Shown here: positions 55,177 to 64,000 of the stretch, one piece after another
How the letters are laid out: each line of letters starts with the position of its first letter
Position numbering within the stretch: the first letter of the stretch is position 1
Source: Curvibacter lanceolatus ATCC 14669
GTDB taxonomy: Bacteria > Pseudomonadota > Gammaproteobacteria > Burkholderiales > Burkholderiaceae_C
Reading direction: 5' to 3'
Assembly: GCF_000381265.1 (NCBI RefSeq)
Contig: NZ_KB906255.1
Location: 108,495 to 172,494 of the forward strand
Length of the DNA: 64,000 bases
Position numbers and translations under genes: made by a program
Notes under the pieces: generated by a model
Databases searched by the model: none
Told to the model about the DNA's origin: nothing
What the model saw: only the letters and a program-made list of their open reading frames with translations

Positions 55177-56835
55177 TCACATGCCCAGCAGATGGGGCTC
55201 GCCCGCCGACGAGCCCAGATAGCCCCCTTGCGCGCCGCCACGGCGGGTGCCTTGACCTGCACTGGCGTGCTGATCGCTGAGACGGAACTGGCGCACCACG
55301 CTGGCCAGGCGGTCGGCCTGCTCGCGCAGTGATTCGGCCGCGGCGGCCGACTGCTCGACCAGGGCCGCGTTCTGCTGGGTCATCTGGTCGATCTGGTTCA
55401 CCGACTGGTTCACGTCGCCAATGCCGGTGGACTGTTCAGAGGCCGCGGCCGTGATCTCGCCGATGATGTCGCTCACGCGCTGCACGCCGGAGACGATCTC
55501 GTCCATGGCCGAGCCCGCATCTTCAACCAGCTTCACGCCGCCATCGACCGCGCTGACGCTGTTCTTGATCAAGCCCTTGATTTCGCTGGCCGCCTCGGCC
55601 GAGCGCTGGGCCAGGCCGCGCACCTCGCTGGCCACCACGGCAAAGCCACGCCCTTGCTCACCGGCGCGCGCCGCTTCGACGGCCGCGTTCAGGGCCAGGA
55701 TGTTGGTCTGGAAGGCAATGGTGTCGATCAGGCCGATGATGTCGTTGATCTTGCGGCTGGAGGCCGAGATCTCATGCATGCTGCTGATGGCCTGGCGCAC
55801 CACCGAGCCGCCCCGCACCGCCGCGGTGGAGGCCGAACCCGAGAGCTGGTTGGCCAACTGGGCCGACGAGGCGGTCTGCTGCACATTGCCGGTCAGGTTG
55901 CTGATGGACGACACCGTGGCCTGCACGTTCGAGGCCGTCTGCTCGGTGCGGCCCGATAGGTCCTGGTTGCCCGAGGCAATTTCATGGCTGGCAGTGGCAA
56001 TGCTCTCGCTGGCGTCGCGCACCTGCGACACCATGGCCCCCAGCCCAGCCTGCATGTCGGCCAGGGCATTGAGCAGATTCGTCACCTCGTCCTTGCCCTC
56101 GGCCTCGATGCGGCGCGACAGATCGCCGCCGGCAATCGCCTGCGCGGCCTGGCGGGCCACCTCCAGCGGACGGCAGATGGAGTGCATGTTCAGCAGGGTC
56201 AGTGGCACCACCACGATCACGGTGATCACCACGGCGGCCACGAACAGCAACTGGGTCTGCTTGGAGACACGGGCCTGATCGGCCACGGCTTCATTGACCT
56301 GGGCGGTCAGGCTCTTTTCGATGGCGGCCACGGCCTTCTCGGCTTCTTCGTACTGAGCCACCGAGCGCGCGCTCATGCGGTTGGCGGTGGTGGCCGACTC
56401 GTACCCGCCCGATTCGAGCTGATTGGCCACCGAGGCAAATTGATCCCGGTAAGCCACCAGCTTCTGACCCACGGTTTCCAGTTCGGGCTTGTTGCCCATG
56501 GTTTCGCTGCTGGCCATGCGCTTGACCATCTGATCGGCCCGGCCCAGCGACTCCAGCCATTTGGCCCGCAACTGCTTCACCTGCTCCGGCTTCTCGTACT
56601 GGATGATCATGTCCTTTTCGAAGCGCCGGGTCTGCCCGAGCTCGGCGCGCAACTCCGCCAGATTGCCCATCGAGGCATAGGAGTGGGTCATGAAATCCTC
56701 ACTCATGGCCTGGATGCGGAACATGCCCAGCATGCCGGCCCCACCCAACAGGCTCAAAAGCCCCAAGACCACCGCAATGGCGCCGATCATCCGGAAGCGG
56801 ATGGTGAACAAGCGCATCAGCGCAAAGACATTCAT
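55177..56835 (-). CDS. Methyl-accepting chemotaxis protein
   Basis: A 552-residue chemoreceptor. The first membrane helix (about 15-38) is followed by a four-helix-bundle-like periplasmic domain with [14 protein letters not shown] second helix ([21 protein letters not shown]) leads to a HAMP domain ([30 protein letters not shown]). The signalling hairpin tip is [30 protein letters not shown]. No CheR-binding pentapeptide ends the protein. The start at 56835 follows GGAGG with 7-bp spacing. The ligand is unknown. Confidence 0.93.
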   Translation of the reverse strand: MNVFALMRLFTIRFRMIGAIAVVLGLLSLLGGAGMLGMFRIQAMSEDFMTHSYASMGNLAELRAELGQTRRFEKDMIIQYEKPEQVKQLRAKWLESLGRADQMVKRMASSETMGNKPELETVGQKLVAYRDQFASVANQLESGGYESATTANRMSARSVAQYEEAEKAVAAIEKSLTAQVNEAVADQARVSKQTQLLFVAAVVITVIVVVPLTLLNMHSICRPLEVARQAAQAIAGGDLSRRIEAEGKDEVTNLLNALADMQAGLGAMVSQVRDASESIATASHEIASGNQDLSGRTEQTASNVQATVSSISNLTGNVQQTASSAQLANQLSGSASTAAVRGGSVVRQAISSMHEISASSRKINDIIGLIDTIAFQTNILALNAAVEAARAGEQGRGFAVVASEVRGLAQRSAEAASEIKGLIKNSVSAVDGGVKLVEDAGSAMDEIVSGVQRVSDIIGEITAAASEQSTGIGDVNQSVNQIDQMTQQNAALVEQSAAAAESLREQADRLASVVRQFRLSDQHASAGQGTRRGGAQGGYLGSSAGEPHLLGM

Positions 56836-56968
56836 ACAAGAACCTCCGGGTGGCACTCAGAAATGACAGGCCTCGCCCGTGGATTCTGGACAGTGCGCAA
56901 CGTGTGAAGAATTCCCCAGTTTGCCAGACTTTTACGACTGAAACAGATCCAAAACAACCCAAGCGACT

Positions 56969-59203
56969 TCAGGGTTTCCAGCGCTTGAGCAGCAAGGCAT
57001 TTGTCATCACGCTGACCGAACTCAGGGCCATGGCGGCGCCCGCCACCACCGGGCTCAAATACCCCAGTGCCGCCAGGGGCAGGCCGGCCACGTTGTAGGC
57101 AAAGGCCCAGAACAGGTTCTGCCAGATCTTGGCCACCGTGCGCCGTGACACTTCCAAGGCCTGGCCCACCAAGGCCACATCGCCGCGCATCAGGGTGATG
57201 CCGGCGGCATGCATGGCCACATCGGTCCCGGTGCCCATGGCCATGCCCACATCGGCCGCCGCCAGGGCCGGCGCGTCGTTGACCCCATCGCCCACCATCA
57301 GCACCGTGGCACCGGCCTCCTTCAAATCGCGGATGTGCGCCGCCTTGTCGGCCGGCAGCACATCGGCCACCACCTCGGCCGGGCTCAGGCCCAGGCGCTC
57401 TCCCATGGCCAACGCGGCGGCCCGGTTGTCGCCCGACAGCATCAGGATGCGCAGGCCCCGAGCGCGCAGCCCCGCCAGGGCCTGGGCTGCACCCGGCTTG
57501 GGTTCGTCGGCAAAGCCCAACAGAGCACAGGCCTCCAGCCCGCCCTCCGAGCCGCGCCGCATCAGCACCGACACGGTCGCCCCCTGAGCCTGCAGTGCCG
57601 CCTGCGCAGCGGGCAGCCAGCCGGGGCTCAGGCCCAGTTCGCCCATCCAGCGCAGGCTGCCCAGCAGCCAGGTCTGGCCGGCGACCTCACCCTGGCTGCC
57701 TCGACCCGGAACAGCCTGCACCGAAGTGGCCGCCTGCAAGACCAGGCCACGCACTTGCGCCTCGGCCAGCACCGCCCGGGCCAAGGGATGCTCGCTGCCG
57801 GCCTGCAGGCTGGCCGCCGCCAGCAACAGGGGCGCCGGATCCAGGCCGGGCGCCGGCTCGAACGCCAGCAAGCGCGGCTGCCCCACGGTCAAAGTGCCGG
57901 TCTTGTCAAACACCACGGTGTCCACGCGGCGCGCCAGTTCCAGCGCCTGGGCGTCCTTGATCAGAATGCCGTGGCGCGCCGCCACCCCGGTGCCGGCCAT
58001 GATGGCCGCCGGCGTGGCCAGGCCTAAAGCACAGGGGCAGGCGATCACCAACACCGCCACCGCGTGGATCAGCGCCGGCTCCAACGCACCGCCCTGCCAC
58101 CACCAGGCCACCAGCGTGATCAGGGCCAGGCCCAGCACCACCGGCACGAACACGGCCGACACCTGGTCGGCCAGGCGCTGGATCGGGGGCTTGCCGGCCT
58201 GGGCGTCCTCCACCAGGCGGATGATGGCGGCCAGCACCGTCTCCTGGCCCACGGCCGTCACCTGCATCAGCACCCGGCCTTCGCCATTGATCGAGCCCCC
58301 GGTCAGGGCAGCCCCCAGCGCCTTGGGCACCGGCAGGGGCTCGCCCGTGAGCATGGATTCATCCACCTGCGACTCGCCCTCCAGCATCCGACCGTCCACC
58401 GGCAGGCGTTCGCCCGGGCGCACCACCAGCCGGTCGCCCACCAGCACCTCGGCCAAGGGCACGTCCACCTCGCCTTCGGCCGTGAGCAGGTGGGCCTGCT
58501 CGGGGCGCAGCGCATGCAGGGCGCGGATGGCCGAGGTGGTCTGGCGCTTGGCGCGGGCCTCCAGCCATTTGCCCAGCAGCACCAGCGTGATCACCACGGC
58601 CGAGGCCTCGAAATACAAATGCGGCATCTGATCGGGCGGCGTGCTCAGCCACAGCCAGATCGACAAGCCATAGCCCGCCGAAGTGCCCAGCGACACCAGC
58701 AGATCCATGTTGCCCGAGCCCGCTTTCAGCGCATGCCAACCCGCCTTGTAAAAACGCGCGCCCAGGCCGAACTGCACCGGCGTGGCCAGCAGCCATTGCC
58801 ACCAGGCCGGCAACATCCAGTGCCGACCCGCCAGATCCCCCAGCATGGGCACCACCAGGGGCAGTGACAGCAGCAGGCCGAAGGCCACCGGCCCGAAACC
58901 CGCCCAGGGCGACAGCTCGGCCGGGTCTTCCAGCCCGGCCACGCGGGGCTCGTAACCGGCGTCCCGCACCGAGCGGCGCAACAGGGCCTCTGCCTGAGGG
59001 CTGGCCTGCACCCGCACCCGGGCCGACTCGGTGGCCAGGTTCACGGTGGCCTGCTGCACACCGGGCACCTTGCGCAGGGCCCGCTCGACCCGGCCCACAC
59101 ACGAGGCGCAGGTCATGCCGCCAATGCCGATGTCCAGCGTGCTGATTTCGAGCGGGGCCGGCTCAGGCCGGGGTGAGGCATCAGGAGAGGATTGGGGATT
59201 CAT
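56969..59203 (-). CDS. copA: Copper-exporting P1B-type ATPase CopA
   Basis: A 744-residue copper ATPase. One N-terminal heavy-metal domain has GMTCASC (C32, C35). The transmembrane metal site is CPC at 389-391, the phosphorylated Asp is D433 in DKTGT, and GDGVNDAP closes the ATP-binding domain. It exports cuprous ion to the periplasm. The start at 59203 follows closely after a MerR-type promoter whose -10 region lies 8 bp upstream, so the mRNA may be leaderless. It is divergent from copZ-cueR. Confidence 0.96.
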   Translation of the reverse strand: MNPQSSPDASPRPEPAPLEISTLDIGIGGMTCASCVGRVERALRKVPGVQQATVNLATESARVRVQASPQAEALLRRSVRDAGYEPRVAGLEDPAELSPWAGFGPVAFGLLLSLPLVVPMLGDLAGRHWMLPAWWQWLLATPVQFGLGARFYKAGWHALKAGSGNMDLLVSLGTSAGYGLSIWLWLSTPPDQMPHLYFEASAVVITLVLLGKWLEARAKRQTTSAIRALHALRPEQAHLLTAEGEVDVPLAEVLVGDRLVVRPGERLPVDGRMLEGESQVDESMLTGEPLPVPKALGAALTGGSINGEGRVLMQVTAVGQETVLAAIIRLVEDAQAGKPPIQRLADQVSAVFVPVVLGLALITLVAWWWQGGALEPALIHAVAVLVIACPCALGLATPAAIMAGTGVAARHGILIKDAQALELARRVDTVVFDKTGTLTVGQPRLLAFEPAPGLDPAPLLLAAASLQAGSEHPLARAVLAEAQVRGLVLQAATSVQAVPGRGSQGEVAGQTWLLGSLRWMGELGLSPGWLPAAQAALQAQGATVSVLMRRGSEGGLEACALLGFADEPKPGAAQALAGLRARGLRILMLSGDNRAAALAMGERLGLSPAEVVADVLPADKAAHIRDLKEAGATVLMVGDGVNDAPALAAADVGMAMGTGTDVAMHAAGITLMRGDVALVGQALEVSRRTVAKIWQNLFWAFAYNVAGLPLAALGYLSPVVAGAAMALSSVSVMTNALLLKRWKP

Positions 59204-59210
59204 GGCGACA

Positions 59211-59241
59211 AGCCTAAAGCCTCCCACCAGGGCAAGGTCAA
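59211..59241 (-). promoter_or_regulatory. CueR-type promoter/operator for copA
   Basis: On the minus strand TTGACC (59241-59236) is followed at 19 bp by TAGGCT (59216-59211), the long spacer typical of MerR-family promoters. Within it, ACCTTGCC-CTGGT-GGGAGGCT is an imperfect dyad resembling the CueR box. Confidence 0.75.
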
Positions 59242-59277
59242 TGAAAAAAATTCAAGCGCCACAATGCGGAGCCAGGC

Positions 59278-59308
59278 TTGACCTTCCCACCGTGGCAAGC
59301 TTGATCAT
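59278..59308 (+). promoter_or_regulatory. CueR-type promoter/operator for copZ-cueR
   Basis: TTGACC at 59278-59283 and GATCAT at 59303-59308 are separated by 19 bp. The spacer holds ACCTTCCC-ACCGT-GGCAAGCT, a dyad with six of eight arm positions matched. This is the second CueR-like site of the divergent pair. Confidence 0.75.
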
Positions 59309-59350
59309 CACCATCACGGTCTGCCTTCAGACCGGTTCAGGAGAAAGCTC

Positions 59351-59548
59351 ATGGAACATCATTTTCAAGTGCAGGGCATGACCTGCGGCCATTGCGAACG
59401 CGCCGTCACCCAGGCCCTCAAGGCACTCGACCCCCAGGCCCAGGTGCAGATCGACCGCACGAGCGGCCGGGTCACCGTGCAAAGCGACAAGCCGCGCGAG
59501 CCACTGGCGGCGGCGATCGCCGAAGAAGGCTACAGCGTCGCCACATGA
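59351..59548 (+). CDS. copZ: Copper chaperone CopZ (heavy-metal-associated domain)
   Basis: A 65-residue protein that is a single HMA domain: MEHHFQVQGMTCGHCERAV with metal-binding C12 and C15. It buffers cuprous ion and hands it to CopA. The stop overlaps the cueR start (ATGA). An AGGAGAAAGCTC precedes the ATG. Confidence 0.95.
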   Translation: MEHHFQVQGMTCGHCERAVTQALKALDPQAQVQIDRTSGRVTVQSDKPREPLAAAIAEEGYSVAT

Positions 59549-59958
59549 CCGCCCCCGTGCAGATCGGCGAAGCGGCCCGCCTGGCCGGCGTGTCGGCCAA
59601 GATGGTTCGGCATTACGAATCGCTGGGCCTGCTCGGGGGCGTGCAACGCACCGACAGCGGCTACCGTCTCTATGCTCAGGCCGATGTGCACCGGCTGCGC
59701 TTCATCCGGCGCAGCCGCGAGCTGGGTTTTTCGATGACCGAGATCGCTGAACTGCTCAGCCTGTGGGGCAACCAGGAACGCACCAGCGCCAGTGTCAAGC
59801 GCATTGCCCAGCAGCATGTGGACGACCTGTCGCGCCGCATCGCGGCCATGCAGGCCATGCAACGCTCGCTGCAGCAACTGCTGCAGTGCTGCTCGGGTGA
59901 CGAACGCCCCGAATGCCCGATCCTGGACGATCTGGCCGGTCTGCATGAAGGCAAATGA
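59545..59958 (+). CDS. cueR: Copper-responsive MerR-family regulator CueR
   Basis: A 137-residue MerR regulator. The winged helix is IGEAARLAGVSAKMVRHYESLGLL, the dimerisation helix runs to QQLLQCC, and the metal loop has two cysteines with seven residues between them (CSGDERPEC), the CueR arrangement for monovalent copper, silver or gold. It should twist the two 19-bp-spacer promoters nearby and activate copA and its own operon. Confidence 0.95.
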   Translation: MTAPVQIGEAARLAGVSAKMVRHYESLGLLGGVQRTDSGYRLYAQADVHRLRFIRRSRELGFSMTEIAELLSLWGNQERTSASVKRIAQQHVDDLSRRIAAMQAMQRSLQQLLQCCSGDERPECPILDDLAGLHEGK

Positions 59959-60034
59959 GCTCGAGTGAGGGCAAGGCAAGCCCCTGCGCCCACCCCAGCC
60001 CTTGCGCCGGGCTTTGACACAGATCATGCCCAAC

Positions 60035-60050
60035 ATACCCCGAGGGGTAT
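60035..60050. promoter_or_regulatory. CsoR/CstR-type palindromic operator
   Basis: ATACCCC-GA-GGGGTAT is a perfect 7-bp inverted repeat with a 2-bp centre, the form recognised by CsoR-family repressors (copper or persulfide sensing). It lies 37 bp ahead of the DUF2892 ATG. No CsoR-family gene is in the window. Confidence 0.65.
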
Positions 60051-60086
60051 CTAATCCAGACTTCGACAACCCATCTGGAGCAATTC

Positions 60087-60281
60087 ATGACCAAGAACGT
60101 GGGCGGCATCGACCGCATCCTGCGCATCGCCGTGGGCGCTGTGCTGGTGGCCCTGGCAGCCACGGGTACCGTGGGGCTGTGGGGCTGGATCGGCGCCGTG
60201 CCTCTGGCCACCGGCCTGCTGGGCTGGTGCCCGCCGTATCAGCTGCTGGGCTGGAACACCTGCAGCCTGCGCAAGAACTGA
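60087..60281 (+). CDS. DUF2892 (YgaP-like) inner-membrane protein
   Basis: A 64-residue protein with two hydrophobic helices (LRIAVGAVLVALAATGTVGLWG and IGAVPLATGLLGWCPPYQLLG). NVGGIDRILRI and GWCPPYQLLGWNTC are DUF2892/YgaP C-terminal-domain features, with two cysteines near the end. Such proteins are often linked to rhodaneses and sulfur-species handling. The upstream CsoR-type palindrome supports control by persulfide or metal. Confidence 0.88.
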   Translation: MTKNVGGIDRILRIAVGAVLVALAATGTVGLWGWIGAVPLATGLLGWCPPYQLLGWNTCSLRKN

Positions 60282-60308
60282 GCACCAATCAGCACAAATC
60301 AGCGCCAC

Positions 60309-61559
60309 TCAGCGCCACAGCGCGTAGGCCACGCCGATGGCGGCCAGCAGGCCCACCGCGTCGGCCACCAGCGCACACACCAGCGCATGGCGGGTGTGGC
60401 GAATGCCCACGCTGCCGAAATACACGGCCAGCACATAAAAGGTGGTTTCGGTCGAGCCCTGGATGATGGCAGCCAGCCGGCCGACAAAAGAATCCACACC
60501 ATGGGTCTGCAGCACGTCGACCATCAGGCCGCGCGCGCCGGCGCCTGACAGCACCTTCATCAACCCCACTGGCAGGGCCGGCAGAAAAGCGGTGTCCCAG
60601 CCCAGGGCTGCCACGCCCTGGCCCAGCCAAGCCATCAAGGCGTCCATGCAGCCCGCGGCGCGGAACGCCCCCACCGCCACCAGCATGGCCACCAGGTAGG
60701 GCACGATCTGCACGGCCACGCCGAAACCTTCGCGGGCGCCGTCGATGAAGGCCTCGTACACCGGCACCCGGCGCCAGCTGCCCACGCCGAGAAACAGCAT
60801 CACCAGCGCCACAATCAGAAAAGCACCCACCGCCCCCGTGAGGCGAGATGCCTGCTCGGCCGGCAGGCTGGCCAGCCCCGCCACACCGGCCAGCAGGCCT
60901 GCCACCAGGGCCAGCCCGGTCAGCCAGAAACGCGGTCGCCACCAGGCCATGCGCTGGGCCACCGCCACCGCCAGCACACCGGCCAGCAAGGACGTGAGCG
61001 TGACCACCAGGGTGGGCAGAAAAATGTCGGCCGCATTGAAAGACGACAGGCCCTGCTTCAGCGCCACGCTCTGACGGATCGCGATCACCGAGCTGGGGAT
61101 CAGCGTCAGGCCGGCGGTGTTGAGCACCACAAACATCACCTGCGCATGGCTGGCCACCTCAGGCTGCGGGTTGAGCGTCTGCAACTCGCGCATGGCCTTC
61201 AGCCCCAGCGGGGTGGCGGCGTTGTCCAGCCCGAGCAGATTGGCCGACAGGTTGAGCGTCATCGCCCCCTGCGCAGCATGCCCTGCCGGCACATCAGGAA
61301 ACAGGCGCCGCAGCACCGGGCTGGCCAGGCGCGCCAGGCTGGCCACCATGCCGGCCCGCTCGCCCACCCGCATCAGCCCCAGCCACAGGGTCATGATGCC
61401 GGCCAGACCCAGCGACAGCTCAAAACCCGAGCGGGCCGAATCGAACATCGCCCCGAGCAGGCCCGGAAAGGCGGCCGCATCACCGCCCACCAGCCAGCGC
61501 CACAGCGCGGCCGCAAAAGCCGCCCCGAACAGGCCCACCCAGACGATGTTCAAGGCCAT
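60309..61559 (-). CDS. Fused SpmA-SpmB nucleoside-recognition (Gate) domain membrane protein
   Basis: A 416-residue multi-spanning protein made of two Gate domains. The N-terminal half (to about residue 190) resembles SpmA (FELSLGLAGIMTLWLGLMRVGERAGM, MTLNLSANLLGLDNAATPLGLKAM), and the C-terminal half resembles SpmB (GVAVQIVPYLVAMLVAVGAFRAAG, STETTFYVLAVYFGSVGI). In Bacillus these are separate genes for spore maturation. In Gram-negatives the fused form has no known role, and transport of an unknown solute is likely. It is convergent with the DUF2892 gene. Confidence 0.85.
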   Translation of the reverse strand: MALNIVWVGLFGAAFAAALWRWLVGGDAAAFPGLLGAMFDSARSGFELSLGLAGIMTLWLGLMRVGERAGMVASLARLASPVLRRLFPDVPAGHAAQGAMTLNLSANLLGLDNAATPLGLKAMRELQTLNPQPEVASHAQVMFVVLNTAGLTLIPSSVIAIRQSVALKQGLSSFNAADIFLPTLVVTLTSLLAGVLAVAVAQRMAWWRPRFWLTGLALVAGLLAGVAGLASLPAEQASRLTGAVGAFLIVALVMLFLGVGSWRRVPVYEAFIDGAREGFGVAVQIVPYLVAMLVAVGAFRAAGCMDALMAWLGQGVAALGWDTAFLPALPVGLMKVLSGAGARGLMVDVLQTHGVDSFVGRLAAIIQGSTETTFYVLAVYFGSVGIRHTRHALVCALVADAVGLLAAIGVAYALWR

Positions 61560-61584
61560 GGCAAGGTGTCAGCGCGGGCGCCGC

Positions 61585-62571
61585 TCAAAAAGGCGGCGAA
61601 TCGTCTTCGTCTGCCGAGGTGGAAGCGGCACCGGTCACAGAGGTGGCCGGCGCAGGCTGGGCGTCCGCCGGGGCCAGGCTGGGGCGCTGGGCTTCGCCGC
61701 CCAGGGCATTGATCAGGTCGGGCAGCATCTGCACCAGTTCACCGGTGGCGATGGCCACATCGGCATCAAAACCACCGTCGTCGGCCGACTTGCCCTCGAA
61801 CACCACATCCTGGAAGCTGATCTTCTTGATCTGCATGCCCTCGGTCAGCATGAAGGACACCCGGTCGTCCCAGCTCAGGGCCAGTCGGGTGGGCAGCTTG
61901 CCCTGGGCGATGTGCTGCTTGACCTCGTCGTTGTCGAGCGGGTGGCGTGCATAGCGCACCACCGACTTGGATTCATCACCGGCCTTGAGCTCGCATTCCT
62001 GCTCGATGGCAAAGCCGGCCGGCGGCTCCTGGGTGGTCAGCCACTCGGCCATGGCGCTCACCGGGCTGATCTGCGTGTCGAGCAAGGCCACGGCAAAACC
62101 GTCGAGCGACTTGACCAGCGCGGTCACCACCTCGTCGGCCCGGCCCTGGCTGCCGGCCTCGATCATCAGCAGGCGCGCCGCCTGATCGATCCAGACCAGC
62201 ACCGAGCCCTGCTTGGAAAAGGCCATCGGCAGCAGGCTGTGCTTGATCTCTTCCTTGAGTTCCTTGGTTTCCTTCTTGCCAGGCTTGCGGCCGGTGGTCT
62301 GCTCGATCTGCTGGGCGCGTTCCTTGGCCTTGCGATTGAGCACCGAGCCGGGCACGCTTTTCACCTCGATCATGAACTTCAGGATCCACTGCCCGCCCAC
62401 CGACTCCAGCAGCGGCCCGTGGGCTTCGCCACGGGGCTCGACCCAGCCGACGGCCTTTTCCTGGCTGGCACCGCATTCCACATAGCGCGCCTTGTCGAGC
62501 GCTTCTTCCACCTGCTCCAGCGAGGCCGTCCAGCCTTCGCCCAGGCGGTAAACAATCAAATTCTTGAACAC
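61585..62571 (-). CDS. rdgC: Recombination-associated protein RdgC
   Basis: A 328-residue RdgC. The start is GTG at 62569-62571, giving the conserved FKNLIVYRLGEGW directly. A GGGA lies at suitable spacing. Later motifs are AFSKQGSVLVWIDQAARLLMIEAGS and WLTTQEPPAGFAIEQECELKAG. The ring-shaped dimer binds DNA and restrains RecA. The C-terminal extension (about 40 residues, Ala/Pro/Ser-rich) is longer than in E. coli. The gene is alone. Confidence 0.92.
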   Translation of the reverse strand: MFKNLIVYRLGEGWTASLEQVEEALDKARYVECGASQEKAVGWVEPRGEAHGPLLESVGGQWILKFMIEVKSVPGSVLNRKAKERAQQIEQTTGRKPGKKETKELKEEIKHSLLPMAFSKQGSVLVWIDQAARLLMIEAGSQGRADEVVTALVKSLDGFAVALLDTQISPVSAMAEWLTTQEPPAGFAIEQECELKAGDESKSVVRYARHPLDNDEVKQHIAQGKLPTRLALSWDDRVSFMLTEGMQIKKISFQDVVFEGKSADDGGFDADVAIATGELVQMLPDLINALGGEAQRPSLAPADAQPAPATSVTGAASTSADEDDSPPF

Positions 62572-62767
62572 TGAAATCCCTTGCTTCAAAAGCCATCCAG
62601 GAACTGTGAATTTCGACAGGTCCCCACCCCTCCATTGTGAGGGCTGGCGAGGGCCTGCTGCTTTACTTAGTCTCACCGCCCGCTCATGGCCGCGAAACAG
62701 CACACCAGCAGACTGGGAACCCTGTTGATGTGCCGCCCGGCACGCCAGCTCCCCTGAAAGGAAAGCC

Positions 62768-63289
62768 ATGAAATCACTGACCAAGATCGGATGGTCTGCC
62801 TACCTGCTGGTCGCCACGGCCTGCATCGGTCTGGCCCAGGCGGCCCCCACCACGGATGTGGCGACGAACCCGCCGCCCCCACACAGCTTGCAGTTCAGCG
62901 ACTCAGGCCACCATCGGCCCGCCCCGGCTCGCCGACTGGCCCGATTCGAACGCCACAGTGCCGAACTCAAGGCCCGGTTGAAATTGCGGGCTGATCAGGA
63001 AACGGCCTGGACGGCCTTCACCAGCGCCGTCAAACCACCGGCCACCCCACCCAGCCGACCGGACCGGGCTGAACTGGCGCAGCTCAGCACCCCCGAGCGC
63101 CTGGACCGACTGGAGACGCTGCAGCAGCAGCGCGCCCAAAGCATGAGCCAGCGCCACCAAGCCACCAAGGCGTTTTATGCGGCACTCGATGCCGAGCAGC
63201 AAAAAGTGTTCGACGCCGAGACCCAGCGCCTGATGGATCTCCGCGCCGGACCCGAGCACGGCATGCACCACCCCCATCACCCCGCCTGA
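62768..63289 (+). CDS. Spy/CpxP-like (LTXXQ) periplasmic protein
   Basis: A 173-residue exported protein. A signal peptide (SAYLLVATACIGLAQA-A) precedes a helical domain with two LTXXQ-like motifs, LKLRADQETAWTAF and YAALDAEQQKVFDAETQR. Spy and CpxP chaperones respond to envelope and copper stress in other bacteria. The C-terminus is His-rich (HGMHHPHH), which could bind metal. An AAAGGAAA supports the ATG. An intrinsic terminator follows at 63346. Confidence 0.82.
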   Translation: MKSLTKIGWSAYLLVATACIGLAQAAPTTDVATNPPPPHSLQFSDSGHHRPAPARRLARFERHSAELKARLKLRADQETAWTAFTSAVKPPATPPSRPDRAELAQLSTPERLDRLETLQQQRAQSMSQRHQATKAFYAALDAEQQKVFDAETQRLMDLRAGPEHGMHHPHHPA

Positions 63290-63345
63290 GAAAGGAAGAC
63301 GCCAGGCGCAGAACTCCAGACCCTGCCAAGATTGATCACGCCCTA

Positions 63346-63380
63346 CCCCCCAGCACCGAAAGGTCCTGGGGGCTTTTTTT
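63346..63380 (+). terminator. Intrinsic terminator after the Spy-like gene
   Basis: CCCCCAG (63347-63353) pairs with CTGGGGG (63366-63372) and is followed by C and seven T residues (63374-63380). Confidence 0.85.
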
Positions 63381-63448
63381 GCATTATGAAAAATAGGCCC
63401 AAAAACGCCTCGGAAAACTCTGGGGATAGCGCAGGAACAACTCGGGGT

Positions 63449-63640
63449 TTATCCACAGGGGGCGCTTGACGATCCCAGTTGTCCCCGGCCGAGCCCGAAA
63501 TTCCCAGGCCATGTCCCACAGTGTTTGGCGCAAGGCAAGTGATTGATTTCAAAAGTGAAAAGTGACTTGTCCACAGAAAGTGGTCTTGCTTACTACTACT
63601 ACTATTTAAATATATTAAATACAAAGAAGAAGTCAGGAAC
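63449..63640. other. oriC: Probable chromosomal replication origin (oriC): DnaA boxes, DnaA-trios and AT-rich element
   Basis: A perfect DnaA box TTATCCACA is at 63449-63457 and a second, TTGTCCACA, at 63567-63575. Fourteen bases after the second box the sequence runs TTA then CTA four times (63590-63604), the order expected for the DnaA-trio element, and then directly into an AT-only stretch (63605-63620) that would be the unwinding site. This box, spacer, trio, AT-rich layout matches the core bacterial origin. No gene lies between 63290 and the window end. Confidence 0.85.
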
Positions 63641-64000
63641 ATCTCTTCGGGACAGAACAGAGCGCCTTGTCCTGCATCGTGGAGGCCTGTGACTGGCTGA
63701 ACGCGTTGTCGAAAAAGCAGCTTGCAGGTCTTCAAGCCCCCCGATGACCTTTGCTTTTCAACTCGATCGACCTCAACCGGTCTGAACGGGACGGGTTCAT
63801 GCCGACCAGGCAGGCCAAAAACCGGACCCAAGCCGCGTTTTACGGCGGGCTGGCCGCGCCAGCCGCGTCAGCAACGGCCGTTTTTCACGCAAGTCGACGC
63901 TCCAAAATCGTTTTTGACAGGGGGCAATCCACCTGAGCCCCTAAAAAAGCCCTGTCGCGCGCCGAGTTGCCCAAGGACTGTTGTTTTATTGATCAAGCCC
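63641..64000. other. Non-coding stretch at the right edge, no gene recognised
   Basis: About 360 bp to the right of the AT-rich element contain only short, unconvincing open frames with no recognisable family. The stretch is normal in GC except for several T- or A-runs. It is probably the leader region of an origin-linked gene such as dnaA starting beyond the edge, but that gene cannot be seen. Confidence 0.5.

Noticed and set aside
60014-60019. TTGACA as the -35 element of the DUF2892 gene
   Set aside because: No acceptable -10 hexamer lies 16-19 bp downstream. Only the palindrome is reported.
63343-63936. Short open frames of 162 (minus) and 61 (plus) residues in the origin region
   Set aside because: Neither resembles a protein family. 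One crosses the terminator, the DnaA boxes and the AT-rich element, so coding use is unlikely.

Overview
The window comes from the chromosome of a GC-rich betaproteobacterium, most likely order Burkholderiales (Comamonadaceae or a near relative). The protein families, the gene orders minC-minD-minE and mnmG-rsmG-parA-hydrolase-parB, and the C/G-run intergenic repeats at the left edge all point that way. No rRNA, tRNA, CRISPR array, insertion sequence or prophage was seen. Coding density is high, and nearly all long antisense reading frames are shadows caused by high third-position GC.

Left part (1-22 kb): intergenic repeats; minC-minD-minE; an EamA exporter; acetoacetyl-CoA synthetase; an Rpn/YhgA-type nuclease with a 12-bp tandem repeat; an HDOD protein; a uracil permease; a Cu/Zn superoxide dismutase lipoprotein; a periplasmic binding protein divergent from a CysB-type regulator; a small D-amino-acid locus (racemase, GltI-type binding protein, divergent DadA-like dehydrogenase); a META lipoprotein; a LysR regulator; cobalamin adenosyltransferase; a GlcD/Dld-type flavoenzyme; a HigBA-type toxin-antitoxin pair whose toxin is frameshifted; a DUF4148 protein; an alginate-lyase-like protein; and a membrane methyltransferase.

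Middle (22-35 kb): the chromosome segregation and tRNA/rRNA modification block mnmG-rsmG-lysE-parA-hydrolase-parB. Three parS-like sites lie in rsmG, in mnmG and in a small YkgJ-type gene. A large hybrid histidine kinase with an HD-GYP response regulator, an MFS transporter and an old yellow enzyme follow.

Right part (36-60 kb): a metal-resistance region. It holds two complete RND exporter operons of the heavy-metal class, each with its own two-component system. The first carries a DUF3240 gene. The second continues without a break into a hydrolase, an acyl carrier protein and a ketoacyl synthase. A chemoreceptor follows, then the divergent copA / copZ-cueR copper module with two MerR-type operators, and a DUF2892 gene behind a CsoR-type palindrome. 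A fused SpmA-SpmB protein, RdgC and a Spy/CpxP-like protein complete the gene set.

The last 700 bp contain no gene but look like the replication origin: two DnaA boxes, a DnaA-trio run and an AT-rich unwinding element. dnaA would be expected just beyond the right edge, but this cannot be seen. Together with parABS and mnmG/rsmG, this puts the whole window in the origin-proximal part of the chromosome.
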